A stretch of DNA of 64,000 bases from Coriolopsis trogii (Eukaryota > Basidiomycota > Agaricomycetes > Polyporales > Polyporaceae): positions 1,922,001 to 1,986,000 of the forward strand of contig JAHYIO010000037.1 of NCBI GenBank assembly GCA_020543525.1, in the 5' to 3' direction. Positions 1 through 10,450 of this stretch are shown here, piece after piece. Position numbers and translations under genes: made by a program. How positions within the stretch are numbered: position 1 is the first letter of the stretch; each line of letters begins with the position of its first letter. The notes under the pieces are model-generated. The model searched no databases. It saw only the letters and a list, made by a program, of their open reading frames with translations, and was not told the DNA's origin.

Positions 1-555
1 AGGGTGGCCGCGCAGATCCCGAGGACAGACTGCCCGGCATGATGATCGGGTGTGCGTTCGTGCCCATCTCGCTCTTCATCTTCGGGTGGACGAGTCCCCC
101 GGCGGTCATGCCCGGTGGTGGAAACTGGGTCGGTCCTGTGTCGTCCGGCATCCCATTCGGATTCGGAAGTGCGTAATATCTTCCGACTCATTTTTGAAGG
201 GGTCTTACTGACTTTGACTTTGTGATGGCAGTGGTCATTATCTACTTCTCGGCCAACGCGTACCTCATCGACGCCTTCCCTGGTTACGTCGCCTCCGCGC
301 TCGCGGCGAAGACCGTCATCCGGTCTGGGTCGGGTGCTGCGATGCCGTTGTTCATCACCGCGATGTACCACAACCTCGGCAACGGTTGGGCAGCGTCGGT
401 GTGGGCATTCATCTCCCTTGCTATGGTACGTTCCTCTGTCCTATCATCTGTTATTTGGAGGTTGTTCATGATGAGTTCTGCAGATTCCGATCCCCTTCCT
501 CTTCTACCGCTACGGAAAAGCCATTCGTGCGCGCTCAACACGTGCTGCGGCGTAA
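1..555 (+). CDS. MFS transporter, DHA1 (drug/polyamine) type, C-terminal part
   Basis: The gene runs in from the left edge, so only the last about 145 residues are present. Exons are 1-168, 232-425 and 484-555 (stop TAA 553-555), joined by GT..AG introns of 63 and 58 nt that keep the frame. The visible protein starts with PEDRLPGMMIG, a loop typical of fungal DHA1 proton antiporters (FLU1/TPO-like), followed by at least four hydrophobic helices, a GFGMVIIYFSANAYLIDAF segment and the tail FLFYRYGKAIRARS. Members of this family export drugs, polyamines or other small organics across the plasma membrane. The substrate cannot be told from this fragment. Family call is confident, function is inferred. 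Confidence 0.85.
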
Positions 556-1922
556 ACACACTCTCTCTTCTGGTGTCTCCGTTCTGTTTCCTCTCCTGGT
601 TTACACGCATCGATAATCCCGGGCTTGTGGTCTCATAGCCAAATCCCTCCGCCACACATCCAACACGCCATTACATGTACACACTTACACTCTACCAATA
701 GCGTCTTTGTCCTTCCCTTGTTGTCGCAATCCGCACATCCACGCTATCGTTCTTCAAGTCATAGACTTCACCCACATACCAGGCTCTCCTAGAATTAGAT
801 CTCGACAGACACTTAATATATAGTCATCTTCTAAATACTCGCTCGTCCTGTATCATTAGTGGGTTACTTGTGGCGTCGACAGCGCTGTCAATTTAATTGG
901 CGTAGCCAGTTTTCGAAGGTTGCGGTGTGACTCTCCCCGTTAGTCCCTTGAGCTGCAGGGTGCATTTACACTCCCACCGCTCAGTGAGTAACCCTTCTCA
1001 ACAGGACACTGTCCTCCCAAAAAAGTTGTCCTTCGCGCGTTTTGGGTCGCGTCGGTCACGTGATCGCGATACCGGAAGAGGGAGGGCGTCTAGAAAGGCA
1101 TGGTTGCTTGTGACGACGACAACGACGACGACGAAGTCGAAATCGACCCTTTGGCTCCCTCTCTTGCATCGCTCACCACTGTCTTGCCTTGCCTTTTTGC
1201 GTACGCTCATCACAGCGCGCGATTCCTCCGGCCTCCAGACATTCAGCCGGGCCCGCGGTCGTCACGAGCCCACATGGCACGATTGCTTTATACTGAACAA
1301 TGGCAGCGTGCCCAAAGTCCCTGGCGCGTCTCTCTTCGTGCGAAAGACTTGCTGGAGACGCGGGCTGTGAGCTGATGCATGCGCGAGCATTGTATGCGGG
1401 TCTTGTCTGGCTTCCAACCGGTGAAAGGTGCGTTTATCCCTCCCAGTGACCTCCCTGGCGATCGGGAGATCGGGACGACTGTCCCTGCTGCAGTCGAATC
1501 CGATGGGAGGGGCGCTGCACGCTTTGCCCGTGCAGTGACGTCGATGCAGTCAAAGCTCGAGCGCCTCCAATGATCGGCGCACAATGGCCCGCGCTTTTCA
1601 GTCTTTGCGCTTCCTGGCTGCGTGTGTCTTTGCTGTGGCTCTCCCTCCCGATTGTCGTTCCCTGCAAAGCTTTGACTTGACATATGCTGTGACGCTTCGT
1701 CTGCTCGCGCTTTTGCGCTAGGGCCCAGGCGTTTGTCGAGCCAAAGCACGACTCTGTTGTCCATGCGTCCCGGGGGAGCGGACTCTTTGAACGCGTCCAC
1801 ACGCAATGGCCCCCCCCCCCCCTTGGCTGGCAAAGCGCGACGCTTTGACATAGCGTCGCTTTTGCCTGTGGCCTTCTAGGTTATGCGGTGTGCGCGAGGT
1901 CGGGGAGGGGGGAGGAAGTGTG
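556..1922. other. intergenic region, no supported gene
   Basis: About 1.4 kb between the MFS gene and the TATA box of the next gene. A few open frames occur on both strands but none shows a recognisable domain or plausible splice pattern. It contains a run of 13 C (1810-1822) and an imperfect palindrome (1829-1866) close to the downstream promoter. Confidence 0.6.
1829..1866. repeat. imperfect inverted repeat upstream of TATA box
   Basis: Left arm GGCAAAGCGCGACGC (1829-1843) and right arm GCGTCGCTTTTGCC (1853-1866) are reverse complements apart from a one-base bulge and a mismatch, with a 9-nt spacer. It lies about 57 bp upstream of the TATA box at 1923 and right after a C13 tract. It could be a dimeric transcription-factor site or simply a hairpin; the sequence does not decide. 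Confidence 0.5.
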
Positions 1923-1930
1923 TATAAAAA
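1923..1930 (+). promoter_or_regulatory. TATA box (TATAAAAA)
   Basis: A clean TATAAAAA, 130 bp upstream of the ATG at 2060, followed by a pyrimidine-rich leader containing the direct repeat CTCACCGCTCACCC (near 2000 and 2042). Spacing suits transcription starting near 1955. Confidence 0.6.
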
Positions 1931-2059
1931 GGTCAGTCTTCGCTCTCGTCGTTCTCCATCCTGCAACTCCTCCAACAAGTGTATTCTACTCTACTCTACT
2001 CGCTCACCGCTCACCCTTCTAATCCCTCCTCAATCCAACCCCTCACCGCTCACCCGATA

Positions 2060-2795
2060 ATGCTCGCCACGGCTCTGCACCCCACCCTTACTTCGTCTCA
2101 ACTCTCTCAGTTTTCCACCTTGGGGGAGGCGACGGGGGTCTCTGGCCCCCGTGCCAGGGGAAGGGAGAATGTTGTTGCTTCCAGAGGCGACAGTCGCATC
2201 CAAGTTCCTCTCGCCTTCGTCCCTGGCTCACCTAACACGGAAATCCGCATCACCTGGCCGAAAGGCCTGACGATTGATTTCCGGACCCCTTCGGGTCAGG
2301 GCGTCCCGTTTAGGGACATTCGCAGAGGCACTGCCCACTTCTCGCGGGATTCCAGACCCGCCTTCAACTTTCCCGAGGTCGTGAACGACTCCCTTGAACT
2401 TCGGATAATTGTGCGTTCGCCGTTCTTCAATGCCCACAATTGACTAACTGTGTTGCGACTGCAGTGGCCAGGGTATGAACAATTGCCCGAGAAACGGCGA
2501 ATATATATCAAGAAACGCTCGCGGATAGTAACCCGACAAGAGCTCGCGCTTGCCATCGCGGATAAGTTCGAAGCATTCTGCAAGGTAAGAGTGCCCGTTG
2601 TATCACGTGACCGTGTCTGAACGCTCAGTCGCTGCGAACCCACAGGAAGTAGAAGGCGCGCAATTTTGCCATCCCAACTCAAAGTACGAGATCAAGAGCG
2701 TCGTCGTTTTCAACGACCTGGCGTTGTGTACTTTGACAAATTGCGGAGGCAATGATGCCGTATTCCAGGCATCGGTTGAGATCATCCCCAACTGA
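2060..2795 (+). CDS. hypothetical protein, basidiomycete type with WPGY motif
   Basis: Three exons, 2060-2410, 2465-2584 and 2646-2795, give a protein of 206 residues ending ASVEIIPN. The first ATG downstream of the TATA box is at 2060; the frame is open further upstream only through a GTG, so 2060 is chosen. No signal peptide, membrane helix or known catalytic motif is visible. A central WPGYEQLPEKRRIYIKKRS stretch at the first splice junction followed by a helical segment (TRQELALAIADKFEAFC) is the only conserved-looking part; WPGY motifs of this kind occur in short uncharacterised Agaricomycete proteins. The strong TATA box and pyrimidine-rich leader suggest an inducible or highly expressed gene. 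Function unknown. Confidence 0.7.
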
Positions 2796-3541
2796 CGCAC
2801 TCGTCGGAGATTTGGTCCTGCGTCCCCCCCCGTCATCGCTCCTGTTGGTCTCCCGTGCGACACATCCGCGACCTGGTGTCTGCCCCTGTTATCATCCCTA
2901 TGCCCCCGCATCCCGCATTTTTCGCATTTCACATTCGCATATCGCATATCCCCGCACGCTCCGTTATTTGTTATCTCTATTTATTCTCAAGCATGTAGCA
3001 CCCCAACGCGCTCCGACTCGACCTCACACTCGAGCTCGCGTGTAGCCTCACCCCCCATCCTTACCCTACCTTACCCACTGCCGTCGATGCCCTCGTGGGC
3101 TGGCGGTGTATTCCTTCGTTTGCCCCGCGCGGACATTTCGCCTCCTTTGCTTTGTAGCTCGCCGCTTGCTCATTGGTGTGGTGCAGCGTAGTGTCGGAGG
3201 CTTGCCGCGCGTCCTGTCCCTGTATCGCTATCATTCGTCCCCTTCGGGTTGTTGCCGCATGTTGTACTGTACTCGTTCTCATTGTGTTATCTATTCTTGG
3301 TTTTTGGTCCCTCCATTCTCGCACGATGCGCTTGGTGCTCAGCGATCGAGTAAAGGTATTCCAGCCCGACGAGGATCGAAAAGCTACAAGAGCATGCTTT
3401 TATTGATACTGCGTGAGGAAGGGGGCTTGAGCAAGAGGCCGTTGCGGCGAGAACAGTGCGCGCGGAACGTACCACTACTGATGATACACTGCCCTCGCGC
3501 AAATGACACATCCTTCCATCGCGGTGCTTTCGAACGCACGC
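2796..3541. other. convergent intergenic region
   Basis: Roughly 750 bp between the 3' ends of the 2060 gene (+) and DENR (-). It is T/C-rich on the plus strand and presumably holds both 3' UTRs. No gene, repeat or RNA is supported here. Confidence 0.6.
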
Positions 3542-4568
3542 TCAGCTTCCACCCTTCTTGGTCTTCTCCTCGACCTCGACGATGTTGTCCTTTGGCACGT
3601 TCTTGAAGAGGGGCACACCCTCCTCGATCATGTCCACGATCTCGCCCGAGACGTCGCCCTGGACGACGATCTCGTCCTGCCCTTGCTGGTTCTTCGTGAC
3701 CGACGCGCCCGTCGCGAACTTTTGCGCGAAGAACTTGGCCGCTTTCTTCAGGTCGACGTCTGCATTCGGGGGGAGTCGAGCACAGAACGTGAGTGAGGGA
3801 TGTCAGAGCAACGCGCGAGTTTGGACGGCGGGAAGGATGGGGGGGCATAGATCGTATGGAGTGTGGACGTACCGAATGCCTCTAGGCCATGGACAGCTGT
3901 AACGTGCTTGCGCTTGTTGCGCTCTATCCGCTTGATCGTGACCTTGCGATCGGGTGAGTGAAGCAGCCTCTGGCGGGGAGCGAGACCCCATAAACGAAGC
4001 CAGAGCGACATACTTGTGATGCCTGAAGTGAAGTTGTACAAATCAATGAGCACGGCGAGCAGAGAGTGAGGAGGGCAACATACCATCTTCTTCTTGAGCG
4101 CGGCGTCGGCCTTCGCCTCTGCTTTCGCCTCCTTCTTCGCCGTGTCCTTCTCCAGCTTCTCTTGCGCCTCCAGACTGAGCGTGCCGATCTTTGCCTGGAG
4201 AGCCTCTGCAACGCGCAACCCCAGGCTCAGTATCCAGTCTCAACACTCTCCCTACGCCCTATTCCTGACGCCAATCCACCAGGAGCGAGAGGCATAGAGG
4301 CACGGGACGGCATATCAAAGCATGTGCGCACCTTCAGAGTAGTACTTGTCATACAACGCCGGGTTCTCCTTCTGCAGCCATTCTTTGCATCTCGTCAAGC
4401 TCGAGCCAAACTCGCAGTACTCGACCGGGAACGTGCACACTGTCGCGCGATGCGGATGTCAGGAGTGAGTCGCTCGCTTGCGGAAGAGAGGCACTCGCAA
4501 TCACCTTGACAATAGAGCACCTCTTTGGGTACGAGGACTTGTGATGCGGATGCTTCTGAGTCTGCCAT
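3542..4568 (-). CDS. TMA22: density-regulated protein DENR / Tma22, translation factor
   Basis: Six exons on the minus strand (4568-4505, 4439-4332, 4205-4084, 4022-4014, 3942-3873, 3759-3542) sum to 591 nt, a 196-residue protein, the usual size of Tma22. The N-terminus carries the cysteine zinc site (LYCQVC at 19-23, EYC, RCKEW) and the C-terminal half is a SUI1/eIF1-like domain starting VTIKRIERNKRKHVT and ending in an acidic, Lys-rich tail. DENR pairs with MCT-1/Tma20 and acts on 40S subunits in recycling and reinitiation in the cytosol. The fourth coding exon is only 9 nt (Ala-Ser-Gln) but is needed for the conserved KKKMASQVTIKR junction. Start is the only ATG before the conserved N-terminus. 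Identification is strong. Confidence 0.93.
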
Positions 4569-4836
4569 GGTTTCAGGACCGCTAGGAGTGAATACGGAGA
4601 GGATGGGCGTTGGTACGAGAGGTGTAACTTGGGATATCAGCTTGGAGCCCTGCAAGGCAGAGATTGCGATCGCGGAGGAATCGTCAAATCTAATCTTATC
4701 TCCCTCCGGACTTGGCCTCGGCGAAAGCCTGCAGCTGAGTGTGTCCAAGAATGAATCGCTCCATACACTTTTGTACAATCAAGATACGCTGCTACCCTCG
4801 CTGCACAATGTTCATGTCTCTTGTTGATGCATTCCC

Positions 4837-7393
4837 CTATGCATCTTTACGCCCACCCAGCTCGGAGTACAGGACATCTCCGTAAGAAGTCTTGGCACTC
4901 GGCGTCCGTTGTTTCTTGAAGTGATCAGATATGAGGAAAGCAACGTCTATCAAGTCATGAGAATTCCCGCCGAACACGTACAACCTGCACATAGGCAAGA
5001 CTCACCCAGCGACTGCTCGAAGTTCAAGCGGGGGTCGCAGAACGACTACAAGACAGAGCGGTCAACGCAGGCCCTTTACATCGTCTATAGCTGGATGGTG
5101 CTCACCTGGTACCGAAGCGGAAGTTGGTCTTCGCTCAGGCCCATGCTACCGCCCAAGCATTCCGTGACGCTGAAACCGTCCTCGGTGAGCTCGCCCGTGA
5201 ACTCGAGGCTGACGCCGCCCAGGCACGAGCCGCACTCCTGATGGATGCGGATGCACGACGTCAGCTCGCTGATGATCGTCCCAAAGTTGCGCGTCTTCAG
5301 GCCGTTTGTCGAGGAAAGGGTGCTGTCGTCCGGCGCGAGAGCGGTGAGCACGCAATCGGAGAGACACGCGAAGAGAATAGAGATGGAAGGAGGGAGGCGA
5401 CTTACTTCCCGTGCATAGGGTCTGAGATCCAAACCACCGGGTGGCCTGACTCCTTGACGGCGCGAATGTGTCCAGGGAGGTGCTCCTCGACTTTTCCAGC
5501 TCCGTAGCGGGTGATCAGAGTCACTTTCCCATCCTCGCGGTCGGGGTTCACGACTACGAGGGAAGATGTATGGTTCAGTTACCGTTGTTTACCGTCGACT
5601 TGCACACTCACTTTCAAGCAGTCTCACAAGCTCGTCAGCCTTCATGGAAGGACCGACCTTGACGCCGATGGGGTTTCGGATACCGCGGAAGTACTCGACG
5701 TGGGCCCCATCGAGCTGCCGCGTGCGGTCACCGATCCAAAGGAAGTGCGCCGAGGTGTTGTAGTGCACCTTCCTGGGCGGCGTGCGGGTGCCATCGGCCG
5801 CATAGGACGTCAGTGAAGAGGGGATGGCGAACTCGCGCGTCATCGCCTCCTCATAGTTGAGCATGAGACCCTCGTGACTACAATCGGACAAGTCAGATGG
5901 TGAGCGTTCCATGCATGGATACGAACAAACACAGGCCTCGTGTAGAAGTCAACTTCGCCCAGCGCGCCTCGTCCGCCACCCTGCTCGTAGCTCACGCTGT
6001 CCTTGCCTAGACCGATCGTGCGCGCGAACTCGAGCGCGTCCATCAAACCTTCCGTGATGCGTTCGAACTCCTCTCTGTGTCAGGCATTCAGCTCTCCCGC
6101 AATGGGTGCAACGTACGACCGAAAACTTACCGGACTGCAGGGGAACGCACATGTGTCAGAGACCAATCCTTCGGATGATGCAGGGAAGCAAAGCCGGAGG
6201 TAAGGAGACTTCGGACGTGGTTCAGAGTAGTCGTCGAGTGGAAGTACGCGCTACAAAACAGGAGGTCAGAATCGCGAAGCTGTACGTAGTGTGGCGGCGC
6301 ACCTCAGCATTCGGTTGGGATCGGGCGTACGGTCGTCTGGATCGAGTCTGCGAGAAATGTTAGCGTGACCGATATACCATACCCGTAACTTCCCTACCCG
6401 TTGACATTATCCCCTCTGAATTGCACGTTAATGACTGTACGTATGAGAAGACGTCCCAGACGTACCGGAAGCTCATAACGACACGGTCTCCGATCTTCTC
6501 GGTCGGACTACTTCTGGGTTTCGCATATTGTCCTGCAATGCGTCCAATACGCACCTACACATTTATGTTCATGTTGTAGAAGATCAGACAACACAGCCAT
6601 GTAAGACCTTACCACTGGCATGCGCGCACCCCAAATTAGAATGAGGGAGAAGGAAAGAATGAGACCGATCTTGTTGGAGATGTTTTCCTACATTTATTGC
6701 GTGAGCGACAGAGTCTTCTGACAGCGGCCACTTTGACGTACATGGGTGCAAGCATCGAAGCTCTCTGCACAGTCTCCTGCATGGAGCAGAAAGGCGCGAT
6801 TTTGTTGGACTTGGCAGAGCTGGTGTCTGAGCCGTTCGATCTATGCGAGGAGAGGTGAGGTGAGCCTGCCGACGGCTTTCCCGGGCGAGGCATACCTCCG
6901 AGGGGGACACGAGGGGCGGCAGTGTCCGAATTTTCGCCAGAACCCTGGAGAAACTCAGCGGGGGTTTGGGTATATACCATATTCAAGCTCACTTGTCAAG
7001 CTGTTCACGGTCTGGGTAGACCACATCCTGCGGAGTGGCGTGAGCGTACAAGATTCATTCGGGCCACAGCCATTATTCGCTACGAGACAGGGCATCGTGC
7101 GAACGCAAGTGCATAGAGGCTGTAGCGCATGGTGGTGTTATGCTGGCAGCACGGGAGGAGAGACGACGCTCTTCGTGAGACGCAGTGAGCATCTTCTCTG
7201 ACTCACCTGTGCAGCAGGTTTGCTCCTCCAGGAGGTAGGTGACCAAGCGTCGGCGACCATGACGAATTGTCTGAATACAATACGAGATACATAGTCAGCA
7301 CGCATTCTAGTATGTGGCTGATACCTGCACTCACGACGACGAAAGATCCTGGTGGTGGTAGAGGAATAAGCCGGGGTTGCTGAGAGCGCACAT
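4837..7393 (-). CDS. class II 3-deoxy-D-arabino-heptulosonate 7-phosphate (DAHP) synthase
   Basis: First en zyme of the shikimate pathway: condenses phosphoenolpyruvate and erythrose 4-phosphate. Sixteen short exons sum to 1572 nt (523 residues), in line with class II (plant/AroAII-like) enzymes. Visible signatures in order: [13 protein letters not shown] near the N-terminus; [10 protein letters not shown] with the metal-binding Cys at about 93; [24 protein letters not shown]; the DFYTSHEG block; [39 protein letters not shown]; and VTECLGG near the C-terminus. The intron after the FYT codons has GC rather than GT at its donor if the conserved TSHE motif is kept (donor 5936-5935); a GT six bases further in would also keep frame. 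The start ATG at 7393 gives MCALSN; an upstream exon is possible. The gene lies 268 bp upstream of DENR in the same orientation. Confidence 0.93.
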
Positions 7394-7752
7394 TTTCTAT
7401 TCTATGGGCCACTCGGTCCAGATCTGATCTAATCCTCCGCAAAACCTTATCTAATCTCTCTCACGTCACTTTCAGCCACAAAGCTGCATCAGGGCCAGAT
7501 CAAGACTTCTATCCAGCCTTTGGCGTCCATGCAAACTCTTCCACACCGAGCATACTCGAATCACACCTGTACACTGAAGTGTCTGTCATTCGTCCCATCA
7601 TGAGACAAAGGCAAGTTCTGATTGTCATACAACACAACGCGCGTATTTCCCAACAGTGTAGAGTACAGACCACTCCTATGAAGAAATGATGCAAGCTTCA
7701 AGATGGCGCGAGTATCAGCAGCTGCGGACAATGAGTGTGGTTCTATCCGACC
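7394..7752. other. short intergenic region
   Basis: About 360 bp between the DAHP synthase start and the 3' end of the 7TM gene, both on the minus strand. It should contain the DAHP synthase promoter; no clear TATA box is seen. Confidence 0.5.
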
Positions 7753-9230
7753 TCACAGGAACGCGTGATCCTTCGCAAGGTGATCCGGGACGGGCTCATG
7801 GACGGAAACGTCGACATGCCTCCCCAAATTGACTTCTATCCTACTTTGCGATCCGGTCTGCTCGGTGGTCCGTTTTGAGCGGTACAAGAAACGCAGAAAC
7901 GTCCCTCGTGTCGTTCCGGAGGCTTGTCCAAGAAGCGCGACGTCTGTCCGAACTAGCATCATTGCGAAGACAATAGCCTGCCACAGTCTAGCTGTCAGCA
8001 CTTTCCGCATACGTATGTCGGGCCGCACTCACGGCCGCTTGAGGAAACTACAAAAGCGTTCTGTCAGCATCTGCTCAAGGGGACGCTCGGAGGGAGCACC
8101 GACGCACCATCATGTACAAGATTACAAAGATATTGGTCCCCAACGCACCCGTGATGATCAGCGCGAGTAGGTGCGCGGGATATAATGCACCTGAGGAGCA
8201 GGTACATGTTGGATCCCGCCCGGCGTGCAGGTTAAAATGAATGTACGAACCACTCTGAGCGGCAACTTTCCAGATACGCTGGAAGGGACCCGCATTGAAC
8301 GACCACGCATCTGAGGCATCAGAGCTACTGGAGGACATGCTTGAGTCGGAGTTGGGAGGTTCTTCGACGCCAACATGCCGGAGGTTATGGATAGAGAGGC
8401 CTAGCAAAGTGTAATGATGTCAGTGACAGTACACGTAGAATACGAGCTCGCCCCGACCTGCGCTCAGCACGCTTATACAGAATGTGATGATGAGGTGGTA
8501 TTCAGTGTGGATGGGGATCGTCGGATGTTTGACGCTCCGTGTCGACCACATCGTTGCCGAGGTCCATCCTACCATCGCTGTTGGATCGAATGGCGATGAG
8601 CGAAAGAGGGAAATGCACGAGATTTTGAAGTCTGAATTACCGATATCTGCAAGGAGTAGACAAGCAGGGAACGTCACGACGACGAAGCTGCCGTTCCAGA
8701 CCATGAATGTCCAGTAGACCTGTAAAGCGTGATGCATAAGACTCTGCAGCTTTGCGCGAGCGCGATTGATGTCACATACAAACAAGGTATTGAACATAAG
8801 AATCAACATGGACTTGAAGAGTTCTTGGGTTAAGCATAGTGGGGTTGCAGTGTCGGCGTAGTATGCAGCTGGTTTTATCCGCTCGTCTTCTCCAAGAACA
8901 TATGCTTGGTAGGCACGCGCTATAGTCAGGAATTGGTCCTACAGAGGGATCGGCATGAGCACGTCTAGGTACCTCAGGACGCACAGCTTGTACTGACCGC
9001 GATTGTGCAGAGAAGCATGAGGACGCAGACGACGAGGAGCCATAGTGGAAAACGACCTTCTATGCTACGTCGAAACTTGTACGCGCACTTGGGGACATAC
9101 GCCAAGCAGGACCCTGTATTGTCACTCAGCTCGTGCAACGTTAGGGCATCGGAGACGTAGAGGTACCAGTCGTAAGCAGCTGAAGCCATAGTCCGATAAG
9201 GTGGGCGTTCTCACTGGGGATATCGCCCAT
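7753..9230 (-). CDS. predicted seven-helix integral membrane protein, basidiomycete orphan family
   Basis: Nine exons (9230-9167, 9113-8998, 8938-8780, 8719-8641, 8577-8458, 8400-8251, 8190-8108, 8047-8033, 7977-7753) sum to 1011 nt, 336 residues. Hydrophobic segments in order include HLIGLWLQLLTTGSCLAYV, FPLWLLVVCVLMLLCTIA, FKSMLILMFNTLF, the VYWTFMVWNGSFVVVTFPA block, YHLIITFCISVLSA, HLLALIITGALGTNIFVILYMM and AIVFAMMLVRTDVALLG. The loop between helices 2 and 3 (QFLTIARAYQAYVLG) and the helix with VYWTFMVWN resemble the large uncharacterised Agaricomycete 7TM family that often carries VYRCYIVWG at this place. The cytosolic tail is charged. A receptor-like role is a guess; no ligand or G-protein motif is seen. 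The start ATG at 9230 lies directly before helix 1. Confidence 0.75.
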
Positions 9231-10450
9231 GAGCAGGATGTATGCGCGCCCTGACTGGAGTGAAGTGGTGTCATGCCGTGACACGAGCATGATATTGTAC
9301 TGTCCAGGAGACGCACACGACATCCACGAAGGGCGATGCGGCGTGATGAGAACCGCGCCCGTGTGTGTCTAGAAGAATCCAAAGGCGAAGCAGGTCCGTT
9401 CTTGATGATGAGCGTCGAAGTATAAGACCAAAACTCGGGGTCCTGCAAGTTCAGAGACGATGATCTGGTGAGTCACAATGTTTCCAAGAGTTCTACACGG
9501 GTATATCCTCACCCTCTGCTCAGAAACAGCGTAGCCTAGAGAGAGCATACACCCGCGGCGTCCCGCACAGAACGACGCCTGCACAGCAACGAAGAGACAT
9601 TCGAGGTTTCATCCCGCGCACCTTCGAATTCTTGCATTCGGCTTCTTCTCGGGCGGCGCACTAGCATCCGGCTTGCAGTACTACAGACCATGGTACAGTC
9701 CCAAGGACTCGCTTCTGCAGGATCCGGCAATCGCAGCGTATGTGCACGCCACAATCACGGTACACCCACAACCCACAACCCATCACGGGCCTGGGGGATG
9801 TGGACGTTCAGCGATGAACAACCGGGTATATCGAAGCGAGCAACTCACGTACGCACCTACATATGCCTTGTCAAGATCTTCTTGGTGCGCGTGTCAGCGC
9901 GCTGTTGGAAGAGAACACGACGAGGGAGAGCCGTGGAGTAGCATATCCGCATGACCAAAAAAGATTCTATCATACAATAGGATATGTAGCGCGTGACCTC
10001 TTCGAATAGCAAGCCCGGACAAATCACTCCATAGATCCATACAACAACAAGGATTGAATGGGAACATTGACGAATAAGTAGGCACACTGTTACGCGAAAG
10101 CAGAGCAAGGGAGCAAGAGAAGCAGGACCGAGAGCGAACAGCAGGAGCAGCAGGAAGAGGCAGCAGGAAGGAGAGAGATTAGGTCGGACGTGGCGAGCGT
10201 GAACATTCGTTGGCCAGGAGCATCTAGCGACGTGGGATGTTTTTATGTGGAGATCGAGGGTGTGAGAGGTGTGTCGCAATAGGTGAGGTATCGCAATGGT
10301 CAAGTGTCGGCGGTAGGGTTGAGAACGAGATGTCGCAAAAGCGAGTGTAGCGTGTAATGGTTGTGACATGCAAGTCGTGAATGCAGGAAGCTTTCCTCAT
10401 AGCGCGGAAGATAGCTCGCGGACTCCAATCAAGCGAGGGCCATATCCTCA
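9231..10450. other. unresolved region, possible unannotated exons
   Basis: About 1.2 kb between the 7TM gene and the NADAR gene. Several frames look partly protein-like: on the plus strand 9622-9735 (HLRILAFGFFSGGALASG and onward), and on the minus strand 9857-10369 (a hydrophobic stretch). Neither could be joined to a complete gene with good splice sites and both run into stops. I therefore call no gene here. Confidence 0.4.

Noticed and set aside
1288..1851. ATG-led 187-codon frame on the minus strand
   Set aside because: No domain, composition follows the high-GC background, and it overlaps the C13 tract and palindrome of the promoter region.
1979..2059. N-terminal extension of the WPGY protein
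   Set aside because: Opens with GTG, not ATG, and lies in the pyrimidine-rich leader just after the TATA box.
9857..10369. Hydrophobic 170-codon minus-strand frame
   Set aside because: Starts with low-complexity His/Leu sequence, has no recognisable family and no splice partners; listed only as part of an unresolved region.
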